From contig NC_005027.1 of the NCBI RefSeq assembly GCF_000196115.1, forward strand, positions 1,798,001 to 1,862,000: a stretch of 64,000 nucleotides of DNA, written 5' to 3'. Below the pieces are notes generated by a model. It had not been told where the DNA came from. It made no database searches and saw only the letters and a list, made by a program, of their open reading frames with translations. Shown here piece by piece: positions 48,229-56,869 of the stretch. The translations under genes were made by a program, and so were the position numbers. How positions within the stretch are numbered: position 1 is the first letter of the stretch; each line of letters opens with the position of its first letter. Source of the stretch: Rhodopirellula baltica SH 1. GTDB lineage: Bacteria; Planctomycetota; Planctomycetia; Pirellulales; Pirellulaceae.

Positions 48229-49156
48229 CAAGATGTACTCCAACCGAGAGTGGGATGAGGAATTCGAAACGAATCCAAAAAGGAAAAGACTTGTTCTCTG
48301 ACAGTCATTCGCCCGCTCAGAAAACGAGACGCGAAAACGGTCAGTTGTTGCCCGCTTATGGCGGTCAGTCGCCGACTGTCAGCTTGCAACGGGGGCTATT
48401 CTGCCTTGAGAACGCGGATTCTCCATAGCTAGATTGCTAGAGCATGGCATTTCTTAAACAGCCAAAACGGTTGCCAAATCTATATTTGGGTGTGGGCGCA
48501 TCTTGAGCGTTCGCAAAGGCCGTTCGATCGCCGTTAGCCTGGCGGGGAAGGGGCCGCTATATGCCATTTTTTAACTTGCCGAAAAATAACGCCACAAGCG
48601 CAGGTCCAGTACCTTCCAGATGCGAAACAACGAGACGCGAGAAAGCTCATTCTGGCGTCCAAGCGGATCGTCATCCCCCCTCGGCGAGCCAAATTGGAAT
48701 CTCGCGGTGATGGGTCGGACAGATCAAGCGACAATTGTTCACCGCGTGATGTTAATTTTCTGAGTGTTTCATGAGGGAATTTACCGTCAGGGTGAATTCA
48801 GACGCTGAGAAGGACGTTCCGCGTCCTGTTTCGCTATGCTTTTGCAGGCATCATGAGCATTCGTTTCCAAGAGCTACCGCTAGGTTTGCATGACAAAACC
48901 GTGCGATCGATCGACAAACTCGCGTGGAAATGCGAGGAATGAGCATGTAAGATGTGGTGCAGATAGCAGAAATTAAACTTTCGATTTGCCATGCCAATCG
49001 CAGCGAATTCCATTCGTTCGCGTCCTAGATTCGAGGATCAGGCGGGGTGGTTGAAAATAAAAAGGCCGTCGCGAAGAATCTATACACCTAATTTCTACAC
49101 AAATTGGGTGACGAAGCACACTTTTGCGTGTGTCTCGATCACCCAGGGACAACGTG
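48229..49156. other. Large gene-free gap, upstream of DUF1559 and AraC genes
   Basis: This stretch of over 900 bases is the longest in the window without a supported gene. A 66-residue minus-strand frame (48534-48734) has no signature or start signal I trust. It contains a hairpin AGGACG/CGTCCT (48811-48827) and AT-rich segments near 48430-48500, and must hold the promoters of both divergent flanking genes. A small RNA cannot be excluded by reading alone. Confidence 0.45.
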
Positions 49157-50020
49157 ATGGAAGATATCCAGACGCCGGAATTCGTCTCCAAACAAACCGT
49201 GGAAGCCTCGCATTTCTATTTGGACCTGGATCCAGATAGTTCGAGTCGGTTCACGGTTGTCTGTGGTGGCGTGGAGCGGACGTCTTTGGATTACGTCGTC
49301 GAACGAAGCAATTTTCCGTTCTGGGGGCTGGAGATCGTCGATCAAGGCGAAGGCAAATTGCAGCTCGAGAATGAATGGTTTGAACTGAAGCGGGGTACCG
49401 TCTTTGCCTACGGTCCGGGAGTTCGTCACCGCATCGAGAACAGCTCGAAGACCGGAATGCGGAAGTACTACTTGGACATGTTTGGTACCGACGCGAAGAG
49501 CCTGCTGCTGGAAGCGAATTTGCTTCGCGGCTATCCGTTGCAGGTCCGGAACGTGAAAGAGTTGACCGATTTATTCTCGATCATTTCAGCCGAAGGTAAG
49601 GACGATCAATTTCGATCCCGCGATATCGTTTCGTTGATCACCCGGGCAATGATTATCAAGATCGCTCAGCGGAAGTCGACGACCGATGGCGATTCGCCAA
49701 AAGCGTTCGAAGTCTACGAGGACATCCGGCAGTACATGGAAGACAACTTTCGTGACCTGACATCGATCGCCCAAGTCGCCGAGCAGTGTGGTTACACGAC
49801 TGTCTACGTTTCGCGGTTGTTTAAAAGGTACGCTTCGCGTGGTGCGTACCAGTACTTGTTGCGACTGCGAATGAACTACGCCGCGGACTTGTTGTTCACT
49901 CAAGGAATGAAAGTCCGCGACGTTGCCGAAATGCTGCAATTTGCGGATGCATTTCAGTTTTCAAGAGCTTTCAAACGGGTCTACGGCGTGCCACCGAGTC
50001 AGTTAAAACGCTCTCGTTAA
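49157..50020 (+). CDS. AraC-family transcriptional regulator
   Basis: A 287-residue regulator from ATG 49157, with AGGGA about 8 bases before it; GTG at 49124 would add 11 residues. The N-terminal half is a cupin-type sensing domain (FELKRGTVFAYGPGVRHRIE). The C-terminal half carries two AraC helix-turn-helix motifs (LTSIAQVAEQCGYTTVYVSR, then VRDVAEMLQFADAFQFSRAF with YGVPPSQLKRS). It converges on the esterase gene with 17 bases between stops and is near the amino-sugar genes, making them plausible targets. Confidence 0.9.
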   Translation: MEDIQTPEFVSKQTVEASHFYLDLDPDSSSRFTVVCGGVERTSLDYVVERSNFPFWGLEIVDQGEGKLQLENEWFELKRGTVFAYGPGVRHRIENSSKTGMRKYYLDMFGTDAKSLLLEANLLRGYPLQVRNVKELTDLFSIISAEGKDDQFRSRDIVSLITRAMIIKIAQRKSTTDGDSPKAFEVYEDIRQYMEDNFRDLTSIAQVAEQCGYTTVYVSRLFKRYASRGAYQYLLRLRMNYAADLLFTQGMKVRDVAEMLQFADAFQFSRAFKRVYGVPPSQLKRSR

Positions 50021-50037
50021 TAAGTCGATGCGTGGTT

Positions 50038-50928
50038 TCAATTTTGGACTAGCAGATCGCGATCGGTCAGCCATTCCAGCATTCGTTCAGGCCAACGTCC
50101 CGCAGCGGTTTTGTTGTTCTCACGAAATCCAAATCCGTGACCCGCCTCGCTGTAGACGTGCATTTCGCAAGGCACATTGGCTTCCTTGTACTTCAAGTAA
50201 ACCTTGGCCATCCCAAACGCGATGTCTTCTCGATCGTGAAAACCAAACGCGACGAACGCCGGCGGCATTCCTTCCGAAACAGTGAACGTGTCTGACTTGC
50301 CCGGGTAGATCAATCCTTGGAAATCGGGACGGCTACTGACTCGTTCAATCGGGTCGGAGGAATCAGGTTTTCCAGGCTGCGGATGCATCGCCGAATAGGC
50401 TGCCAATTCTCCGCCGGCTGAGAATCCCAATATCCCGATCCGGTTTGGATCCAAATTCCATTCCTTCGACTTGGATCGGATCATTCGAATGGCTCGGCGA
50501 GTGTCATCCATCGCATGTCCTTCGAGCGTGTAACCGGAATCCGGCTCGCGGCAAAGTCGGTATCGCATCACGAAGGCGGCCACTCCGCGTTCGGCGAACC
50601 ATTTCGCTAGCGAATCGCCCTCGTGGCCAAGACACAGTTTGCTGTGACCTCCGCCCGGTGCGATCAAAATCGCCGTGCCCGTGGAAGCTTCTTTGGTCGG
50701 CAGGTACGGAGTGATCGATGGATGGTGAACGTTGGAGACATTCGTGCCAGTGACGACTTCCGCTTCATGCATGCGGTCTTCGGATCCTGGCGCACCGTCT
50801 TTCCACAAAGGGATCTTGGAAGGCGTTTCATCGGCGCGGACAAATGAGGTGAAACCGACGCAAATCGCGGTGGTTGCGACGATCGCAGTTTGCCAGAACG
50901 GAGAGGACGATCCGGGTATACGATTCAT
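50038..50928 (-). CDS. Secreted alpha/beta-hydrolase (esterase)
   Basis: A 296-residue hydrolase from ATG 50928, with an exported leader ending VRADETP (about residue 32); the frame continues upstream but without signal character. The oxyanion region is LIAPGGGHSKL, the nucleophile is the Ser of GFSAGGELAAY, and the catalytic His lies in AGHGFGFREN, with an acidic residue in the preceding FHDRED region. This is the pattern of acetyl-xylan-esterase/BD-FAE-like enzymes that deacetylate carbohydrates in the periplasm. It is divergent from the ROK kinase gene, with about 175 bases between. Confidence 0.87.
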   Translation of the reverse strand: MNRIPGSSSPFWQTAIVATTAICVGFTSFVRADETPSKIPLWKDGAPGSEDRMHEAEVVTGTNVSNVHHPSITPYLPTKEASTGTAILIAPGGGHSKLCLGHEGDSLAKWFAERGVAAFVMRYRLCREPDSGYTLEGHAMDDTRRAIRMIRSKSKEWNLDPNRIGILGFSAGGELAAYSAMHPQPGKPDSSDPIERVSSRPDFQGLIYPGKSDTFTVSEGMPPAFVAFGFHDREDIAFGMAKVYLKYKEANVPCEMHVYSEAGHGFGFRENNKTAAGRWPERMLEWLTDRDLLVQN

Positions 50929-51104
50929 TGATTTTCCTGAACAAGGTGGGGCATAGGAAGGACAAAGGAGGGGACCGAGATTGTAGTCCACACAAAACTC
51001 GCCGGATCAGCTTGGCGTTCAATTAGACTGATGACCGTCGAAGTATCGACCGTTGCCATTCGCAGTCCTCGCAAGCAGTCCATTTGGAATTTTGATCGTC
51101 GCCA

Positions 51105-52161
51105 ATGAATTTCGCGTCCACCAAAGAATCGAACCACAACAACGGCGATGATTCGGGCGGAGGGACGTGGGTACTTGGAATCGATCTTGGCGGAACGACC
51201 ATCAAGTTCGGTTTGTTTCGCGGCGACAAATTGATCTGGCGGAACCATATTCGGACGGATGATTTTGGATCGCCTGAGGCGGCATTCCAATCATGCCGAG
51301 ACAACGTTGAACGCACGCTCAACGAATCATCGAAAACAATCGAGGATCTGCATGCGATCGGTTTAGCGATGGCGGGTGTGCTGGACCCAAAAGCGGAAGC
51401 CTTGGCCGAAACCGCCAATTTGCATCGTTGGCATCACCTCAATTTCCGCCAGCAACTCGCGGATGTTTTTCCAGAAACCGGTTGCGCTTCTGAACGATGC
51501 CGACGCCGCTGCGTTGGCTGAGTCAGCCCATGGTTTGTGCCGAGCGAACTCTTTGGTGTTGATGACGCTTGGAACCGGAGTGGGAGGCGGGGTCATCTTG
51601 GACGGTCGTCCGATTCGAGGAGCGAATGGATGCGGTGGCGAGATTGGACACGCGACCATTGATTTTTCATCCGACGCTCGAATGTGCGGGTGCGGCTTTC
51701 CTGGGCATCTGGAAGCGTATGCCGGATCGGCGGGCGTCATTCAAACGGCGAATGAGATACTGAAGCAGACCGACGCGTTGAGTGCGTTACGAGGAATGAA
51801 ATCGCTGACGCCGTTGGCGATCGCGAATGCCGCGGCCGATGGAGATTCGATTGCGATCCGAGTCATTCACCAAACCGGCGTGGTGATCGGACGATCAATT
51901 GCGATGTTCGCTCACGTTGTGGATCCCGACGTTGTGCTTTTGGGCGGCGCAATGACGTTTGGTGGCCCAGGAACCGACACCGGAAAGCAGTTTCTGCAAT
52001 CGATTCGCGAGGAGTGTTTTCCTCGGACCCTGGTGCAAATCAGCTCGCATCTGAAGATCGAGTTTGCAACCTTAGGGAACGATGCCGGGATTGTTGGTGC
52101 GGCTCACTATTCTCGGCAAATGGCCGGCGAGACCTCTTGGCCCGGAACCGCTATAAGATAG
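51105..52161 (+). pseudogene. ROK-family sugar kinase interrupted by a +1 frameshift
   Basis: Two adjacent frames form one ROK kinase (glucokinase/N-acetylglucosamine kinase type). The first (51105-51521) holds the ATP motif GIDLGGTTIKFGLF and ends in unrelated residues after LADVFPETG. The second (in-frame from about 51466) holds VALLNDADAAALAE with the catalytic Asp, GTGVGGGVILDGRP and the zinc region MCGCGFPGHLEAY. At TTTTT (51466-51470), removal of one T gives a continuous LADVFQKPVALLNDADAA and a 351-residue protein. The zinc motif has His where ROK proteins often have the third Cys. The gene is either a recent pseudogene, a phase-variable tract or an assembly error. It lies 43 bases before the NagB fusion. 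Confidence 0.8.
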
Positions 52162-52204
52162 CCTCGCCGAAATCCTCTTCGCTGAATCGACCAAGAGAAA
52201 CATC

Positions 52205-54118
52205 ATGTCAGGAACGGACGCCACGCACCTGGTTCCACAATCGCCCAAGAACAAGATTGCCTATCGGGTCTATCCCGAGTCGACCGACGCGAGTGCCGCC
52301 GTCGCTCGTGAAATCGCCACGCTCATTCGCGAGCGTGCTGCCGAATCGCGAATGGCAGTGTTGGGATTGGTCGCTGGTTCATCTCCCGTCAACGTGTACG
52401 CCGAACTGATACGGCTTCACCGAGAAGAAAACTTGTCGTTGGCGAACGTGATCACGTTCAATTTGGACGAGTACTACCCGATGAATCCAGATTGCTTGCA
52501 GAGCCATGCGCGGTTCATGCACGAGCATTTGTTTGATCACGTTGATATTCGTCCAGAGAACATTCATTTGCCCGATGGGACTCAGCCTGTCGAGACCATC
52601 GCTGACGGGTGTGCGGCTTACGACCAAGAATTGATTGATGCTGGTGGCATCGATATTCAATTGCTAGGGATCGGACGGACCGGCCACATTGGATTTAACG
52701 AACCCGGATCAGGCACCGATTCACGGACACGAATGATCACGCTCGATGGCATGACGCGGATTGACTCGGCCAGCCACTTCTTTGGGGTGGAGAACGTGCC
52801 GCGGCGAGCCATCACGATGGGTGTCTCGACGATTCTGCAAGCCCGCAAAATATTTCTGTTGGCGTTTGGAGAAGGCAAATCGTCGATCATCGCTCGAACG
52901 ATCGAAGGCGAACTGGCCCCTTCGGTTCCGGCGACATCATTGCAAGAACACACCGACGCGGAATTGATTCTCGATCGAGCGGCAGCGGCTCAGTTGACTG
53001 TCATTCAATCACCTTGGTTGGTCGACAAGGTCACGTGGGACGACACGATGGTGCGTCGTGCCGTGATCGATCTTTCGCAGGCGTTGCAGAAGCCCGTCTT
53101 GATGCTGGTCGATGGCGATTACAACGAAAACGGATTGCAAGATCTTCTCGCGGAACATGGATCGGCCTATGAGATCAACCTGCGTGTCTTTCGGCATTTG
53201 CAAAGCACGATCACGGGATGGCCGGCCGGCAAACCGGACCAGCCCGGCGTGGTCTTTCCAAAACGAATCGTTCTGTTTTCACCCCACCCCGACGATGACG
53301 TGATCTCGATGGGAGGCACTTTGACTCGCCTCGCCGGTCAAGGACACGAGGTGCATGTCGCTTATCAGACGTCCGGCAACATCGCCGTGTTTGATGGCGA
53401 TGCGATTCGTTTTGCCAAGTTCGCTCGCGAATTTTGTAAAGAGTTTGATTTGCTCACTCCTCCGGTGGTCGAACTGACCAAGCGCATGATCGAGTTCTTG
53501 GGAACGAAGGACCATGGCGAGGTCGACATCCCTGAGATGCAGCGATTGAAAGGTTTGATCCGACGTGGTGAAGCCGAAGAGGGGGCGATTGTATGCGGTG
53601 TTCCAGCGGAGCGATTGCACTTTTTGGAACTGCCTTTCTATGAAACCGGCGTGGTTCGAAAGAGTCCGATCAGCGACGCTGACATTCAGATCACGGTGGA
53701 CCTTCTTCGCGAAGTCCAGCCGCATCAGATCTACGCCGCCGGTGATCTTAGCGACCCGCACGGAACGCATCGTACATGCTTGGATATCCTACTGGCCGCT
53801 TGCGAACGATGCGGAGAAGACGAATGGATGAGCCAGTGTGTGGTGTGGCTCTACCGTGGCGCTTGGCAAGAATGGGCACCTCATGAGATTGAGATGGCCG
53901 TGCCACTGAGTCCACAGGAGGTCGATCGAAAGCGAGCGGCGATTTTCAAGCATGAATCGCAAAAAGACCGAGCCTTGTTCCCCGGGGCAGATGCTCGCGA
54001 ATTTTGGCAGCGAGCCGAAGCTCGCAACGCGCACACAGCACGCACGTATGATCAACTCGGGCTGGCACAATATCAGGCCATCGAAGGTTTTGTAGAATAC
54101 AAACGTCCCCAGTCCTGA
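52205..54118 (+). CDS. nagB: Glucosamine-6-phosphate deaminase (NagB) fused to PIG-L deacetylase domain
   Basis: A 637-residue two-domain protein. The N-terminal NagB-like domain (about residues 20-275) has FNLDEYYPM with Asp88, and GIGRTGHIGFNEPGSG, where His161 and Glu166 match the catalytic His and Glu of E. coli NagB (143, 148). Thr159 takes the place of Asp141. The C-terminal PIG-L/LmbE domain (about residues 345-630) has the zinc motif FSPHPDDDVISMGG (HPDDD 361-365) and a downstream HGTH motif. PIG-L enzymes remove N-acetyl groups from amino sugars; NagB converts glucosamine 6-phosphate to fructose 6-phosphate and ammonia. The pair would deacetylate then deaminate an amino sugar. Similar long NagB proteins occur in Bacteroidetes. 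It follows the ROK kinase. Confidence 0.88.
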   Translation: MSGTDATHLVPQSPKNKIAYRVYPESTDASAAVAREIATLIRERAAESRMAVLGLVAGSSPVNVYAELIRLHREENLSLANVITFNLDEYYPMNPDCLQSHARFMHEHLFDHVDIRPENIHLPDGTQPVETIADGCAAYDQELIDAGGIDIQLLGIGRTGHIGFNEPGSGTDSRTRMITLDGMTRIDSASHFFGVENVPRRAITMGVSTILQARKIFLLAFGEGKSSIIARTIEGELAPSVPATSLQEHTDAELILDRAAAAQLTVIQSPWLVDKVTWDDTMVRRAVIDLSQALQKPVLMLVDGDYNENGLQDLLAEHGSAYEINLRVFRHLQSTITGWPAGKPDQPGVVFPKRIVLFSPHPDDDVISMGGTLTRLAGQGHEVHVAYQTSGNIAVFDGDAIRFAKFAREFCKEFDLLTPPVVELTKRMIEFLGTKDHGEVDIPEMQRLKGLIRRGEAEEGAIVCGVPAERLHFLELPFYETGVVRKSPISDADIQITVDLLREVQPHQIYAAGDLSDPHGTHRTCLDILLAACERCGEDEWMSQCVVWLYRGAWQEWAPHEIEMAVPLSPQEVDRKRAAIFKHESQKDRALFPGADAREFWQRAEARNAHTARTYDQLGLAQYQAIEGFVEYKRPQS

Positions 54119-54148
54119 GGTTCGCAGCGGCGACATGCTCGGAACCTC
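54117..54148 (+). terminator. Weak hairpin after the NagB fusion gene
   Basis: A 7-bp stem GAGGTTC/GAACCTC overlapping the stop codon, with an 18-base loop and no T tract. A terminator role is possible but weakly supported. Confidence 0.25.
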
Positions 54149-54191
54149 GCCTTCAATGATTCAAAGCTAGGTAGATAGGCGGGTGAGACGG

Positions 54192-54356
54192 ATGCTGCTT
54201 CGCGAAATCAGCCGATCTTACGTGGGCCAAACTTTGGTCGTCGCCAGCGGCGGCATCACTTACCTTTTCTTCGGATGGAAAGCTGGTCTTGTAGTTGTGG
54301 CGGCGATGCTTGTTGCTGTGGTGGTTCGACTCATTCAGCGGTTTCTACGTGTTTGA
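54192..54356 (+). CDS. Small membrane protein, 54 residues
   Basis: A frame from ATG 54192 to TGA 54354-54356 encodes a 54-residue protein starting MLLREISRSYVG, with two hydrophobic stretches (TLVVASGGITYLFFG and GLVVVAAMLVAVVVRL). An in-frame GTG at 54183 would add three residues. The hydrophobic, basic-ended pattern supports a real small membrane protein. It is the first of a chain of same-strand small genes. No family recognised. Confidence 0.5.
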   Translation: MLLREISRSYVGQTLVVASGGITYLFFGWKAGLVVVAAMLVAVVVRLIQRFLRV

Positions 54357-54367
54357 GGATCCTATTC

Positions 54368-54646
54368 ATGCTGCAATTCTCGTTGCCGATGCTGATACCT
54401 CAAAGCCGAAATAGCAACGCCGGGCAGACCGCTGAGCTGCTTTTGAAGACCAAAACAGAAGTCGCGCAAGCATGCAGTTCAGTTGCGGGCGATACCCACG
54501 CAACGGACTCGCTCATTCTAGGCGTCGCCATTCGTCGAATGCGTTCCAAAGTGTGGGAGCGATTGTTCGATGGATACCGACGACGGATTGAACTCCACCA
54601 CATCGATCACAAGTTCTGCACGAATGTTCGGGGGCATGATTCATGA
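54368..54646 (+). CDS. Hypothetical small protein, 92 residues
   Basis: A frame from ATG 54368 (MLQFSLPMLIPQSRNSN) runs 92 residues and ends with TGA that overlaps the next gene's ATG (ATGA). It has no hydrophobic segment after its N-terminus and no recognised motif. The coupling by a 4-base overlap and the same strand support it, but codon use is not diagnostic. It could also be an accidental frame. Confidence 0.4.
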   Translation: MLQFSLPMLIPQSRNSNAGQTAELLLKTKTEVAQACSSVAGDTHATDSLILGVAIRRMRSKVWERLFDGYRRRIELHHIDHKFCTNVRGHDS

Positions 54647-55119
54647 TCCGTATTGCAACACGGCGAGGGCTGATTTGGAGTGCAAATGGATTTGCGTTGT
54701 GCGTCGCGACCTTTGTCGTGTCTGCACTGCTGCTAACCTCGGCACGATGGAGCGGCCGGTTCATGCTCCGGATCGATGTCGAATTGCCGCCTGGGATCGA
54801 ACGGGAATCGCTCTTGTACATGACTTGCTGGGATCAACAGACTGCGGACTGGCTCTGCACCCCTGACAACGAAGTGACAGAAGGATTTGATCCTCCGTAT
54901 CAGCGGACTCCGGACCATGATGTCGTTTTAGTGCCTACCGGAGGGAGTTCCAATTTCCTTCGTATCTTTGACACATATCATCAACCGGACTCAGTCGTGT
55001 TGCAGTACGAACGAGAAACAGAGTCAGGAGAGAGGGATCCGTTGCGGATTCACTTTCCAATTCCAAAAGGACCGGGTGACCGATTGGTATCAATTGATTT
55101 GACGCAGGCGGAAAGGTGA
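54643..55119 (+). CDS. Hypothetical protein with N-terminal membrane anchor
   Basis: A 158-residue protein with one hydrophobic segment (GFALCVATFVVSALLLTSA, about residues 16-34) and a soluble body containing DVELPPGIERESLLYMTCWD. The ATG overlaps the preceding frame's stop; its own stop overlaps a GTG start for the next gene. A membrane-anchored protein of unknown function, translationally linked to its neighbours. Confidence 0.6.
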   Translation: MIRIATRRGLIWSANGFALCVATFVVSALLLTSARWSGRFMLRIDVELPPGIERESLLYMTCWDQQTADWLCTPDNEVTEGFDPPYQRTPDHDVVLVPTGGSSNFLRIFDTYHQPDSVVLQYERETESGERDPLRIHFPIPKGPGDRLVSIDLTQAER

Positions 55120-55673
55120 TTCGTCTGCTTTCTGTACCGGCTCTTCTATTGTTGGCCTGTGCGTTGTCTGGTGTGTACGGGATGGTTCACAATCAGGTTT
55201 CGTATTCTATCTCTTCAGAATACTTTACGAAGTTCAAATTCGATCAGTTTGACATTTCGCAGAGTGTGTCCGAGCGGCTAGGAGCAGCCATCGTCGGATG
55301 GCACGCTTCATGGTGGATGGGAGCCTTCATCGGACTCTTTTTGGTCCCGGCGGGGATGCTCGTTCGCAGTGATCTTGGCTACGTGCTTACGGTCCTCCGT
55401 GCGTTTAGCGTGGTTCTTGCGACAACGATTCTGGTTGGAATGATTGGGCTACTGCTTGCGATTGCTTTCACGAAAGCCGATCCGGTGGTTGATACGATGC
55501 TCCGTGATGCGCTGATTGATGATCCAGTCGCATTCCGACGAACAGCCGCCCTTCACAATGCTAGCTACATTGGCGGATTGCTTGGGATCTTTGCTGGTTT
55601 GGTGAGTGTGTTCAAAGCCTTCCTTCAAGAGAACGACCGTCTGAACTTTCGACCGCGCGAGGTTGAAGAATGA
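55116..55673 (+). CDS. Hypothetical multi-pass membrane protein
   Basis: A 185-residue protein starting at GTG 55116, with four hydrophobic segments (residues about 3-23, 60-82, 98-118 and 145-168). It contains the motif HASWWMGAFIGLFLVPAGML and ends in a charged tail (FLQENDRLNFRPREVEE). The stop overlaps the next gene (ATGA). Resembles planctomycete conserved hypothetical membrane proteins; no function known. Confidence 0.65.
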   Translation: MIRLLSVPALLLLACALSGVYGMVHNQVSYSISSEYFTKFKFDQFDISQSVSERLGAAIVGWHASWWMGAFIGLFLVPAGMLVRSDLGYVLTVLRAFSVVLATTILVGMIGLLLAIAFTKADPVVDTMLRDALIDDPVAFRRTAALHNASYIGGLLGIFAGLVSVFKAFLQENDRLNFRPREVEE

Positions 55674-56083
55674 AACGGGGAATCTATTCACTCCGGATGC
55701 TGTTGTTGTGCACCTCGCTGACGGCGTTTGTGTTTGCACTCAATCATGTTGCATCGCCGGTGCACTCGAGGGGCCGCTACCTTGGTCCACTACCGGATCG
55801 GTGCTTGCGAGAGCCAGGGACGATCAACTTCGGCTGGCCTGTGTTCTCTCGCACGGATCGATTGGCAAACCATCCCCGACACGAAACCGGTCCATGCGAG
55901 TTTAAGTCGACCTATCACCCTATTGGCATTGCATGCAATTTAGCGGTTGCCGTTCTGCTATCCAGCGTGATCGTTTGTTCGATCGTGACGCTACCGGACT
56001 TTGTGGTCTGGAGGCTTGAGTTAAGCCGAGAGCGGCAAATGATTGAACGTTTCTTGCGAGACAGATCGGACCAGCAAGATTGA
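55670..56083 (+). CDS. Hypothetical membrane protein with cysteine-containing loop
   Basis: A 137-residue protein with an N-terminal hydrophobic segment (RMLLLCTSLTAFVFALN) and a second one at about residues 88-112 (IACNLAVAVLLSSVIVCSIVTL), separated by a loop with several Cys and Pro. It ends in a charged helix (ELSRERQMIERFLRDRSDQQD). It is the last of the overlapping small genes; directly downstream lies the decayed GxxExxY copy. Confidence 0.6.
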   Translation: MKRGIYSLRMLLLCTSLTAFVFALNHVASPVHSRGRYLGPLPDRCLREPGTINFGWPVFSRTDRLANHPRHETGPCEFKSTYHPIGIACNLAVAVLLSSVIVCSIVTLPDFVVWRLELSRERQMIERFLRDRSDQQD

Positions 56084-56100
56084 GAGATTGGTTGCCAAAC

Positions 56101-56178
56101 ACAGCCAAGTGTGTATGCACCATGGAACATAAAACCGATTACCTTCTCGGTCAGCTCATTGATTTCGCCATGAGTCAT
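56101..56178 (-). pseudogene. Truncated GxxExxY gene remnant
   Basis: On the minus strand the first 26 codons align with the intact GxxExxY gene at 56728 with 16 identical residues (both keep EIN-LTEK-IG and end TLGC). The sequence then diverges just before the GxxExxY motif. The remnant's start codon lies at a copy of the same flanking repeat, as in the intact gene. Confidence 0.75.
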
Positions 56179-56209
56179 CTGTGTTCATCCCAATTCATCT
56201 GTGGCCAAA
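56176..56209 (-). repeat. Inverted repeat copy A of the GxxExxY element
   Basis: Plus-strand sequence reads CATCTGTGTTCATCCC followed by AATTCATCTGTGGC; identical to copy C (56726-56759) and the reverse complement of B/D with one G/A difference. It contains the start codon of the remnant. Confidence 0.8.
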
Positions 56210-56328
56210 TAGCAACTTCTTCCTGCTACCGTTTGACGTTTCGGTGGTTTTTTCCGTCGACAACATCGAAGTGAAAAGACCAGATGCGTTTGGAATGCAA
56301 ATGGTCACTGGTCCTATGATCAATTTCT

Positions 56329-56357
56329 GCCACAGATGAATTGAGATGAACACAGAT
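56329..56357 (+). repeat. Inverted repeat copy B of the GxxExxY element
   Basis: Reads GCCACAGATGAATTG then AGATGAACACAGAT. It ends exactly at the last base of the intact gene's stop codon (read on the minus strand), so it borders that gene's 3' side. Confidence 0.8.
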
Positions 56358-56728
56358 TAGTGGCGGAACCGTTTGATCTCGACGCGGGGCTTGCCGAAGT
56401 TAAGCAGGCGGCAAATTGGGAGCCCCGTTGCCTTCAAGTAGTTGAGGCATTGGGCGGTGAAAGCTGCGTTGATCTCTTTGACGGCTTTGAGTTCGATAAT
56501 TACTGCATTTGAAACAAGTAGGTCCGCGAAATATTCCCCGACAATGATTTGTTCGTAATGTACTTTGATGGGAGCCTGTTGCATCACATCAAGACCATGT
56601 TTCTGCAGTTCGTAGGCGAGGGCGTTTTCGTACACCTTCTCCAAAAATCCGCATCCAAGTGTGTTTGAAACTTGGAACGCGCAACCAATCATCTTCTCGG
56701 TCAATACGTTGATTTCGACGTCAGTCAT
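56357..56728 (-). CDS. GxxExxY protein (PD-(D/E)XK-like)
   Basis: A 123-residue protein of the GxxExxY family. The motif itself is G27-F-L-E30-K-V-Y33 in GCGFLEKVYENALAYELQ. The fold resembles small PD-(D/E)XK nuclease-like proteins, with an acidic VGEYFADLLV and a IELKAVKEI segment where a nuclease core would hold its catalytic residues. The family is widely distributed and functionally undescribed. The gene's start codon lies at the edge of repeat C and its stop at repeat B. A truncated copy lies next to it on the same strand. Confidence 0.85.
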   Translation of the reverse strand: MTDVEINVLTEKMIGCAFQVSNTLGCGFLEKVYENALAYELQKHGLDVMQQAPIKVHYEQIIVGEYFADLLVSNAVIIELKAVKEINAAFTAQCLNYLKATGLPICRLLNFGKPRVEIKRFRH

Positions 56729-56759
56729 CTGTGTTCATCCCAATTCATCTGTGGCCAAA
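56726..56759 (-). repeat. Inverted repeat copy C of the GxxExxY element
   Basis: Same 34-bp sequence as copy A. Its first three bases are the complement of the ATG of the intact gene. Confidence 0.8.
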
Positions 56760-56840
56760 CTCACGATTTCCAATGTGCAATGTCCGCTCGTTTGTCACCA
56801 GGGTAGGCTTACGCACCGTCCGACTCAGGATCAACTTTTT

Positions 56841-56869
56841 GCCACAGATGAATTGAGATGAACACGGAT
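56841..56869 (+). repeat. Inverted repeat copy D of the GxxExxY element
   Basis: Same as copy B with one change (ACACGGAT for ACACAGAT). Together with C it frames an 81-base spacer, as A and B frame a 119-base spacer. Confidence 0.8.

Noticed and set aside
48534-48734. 66-residue minus-strand frame in the large gap
   Set aside because: Short, with no motif, no signal and no convincing start.
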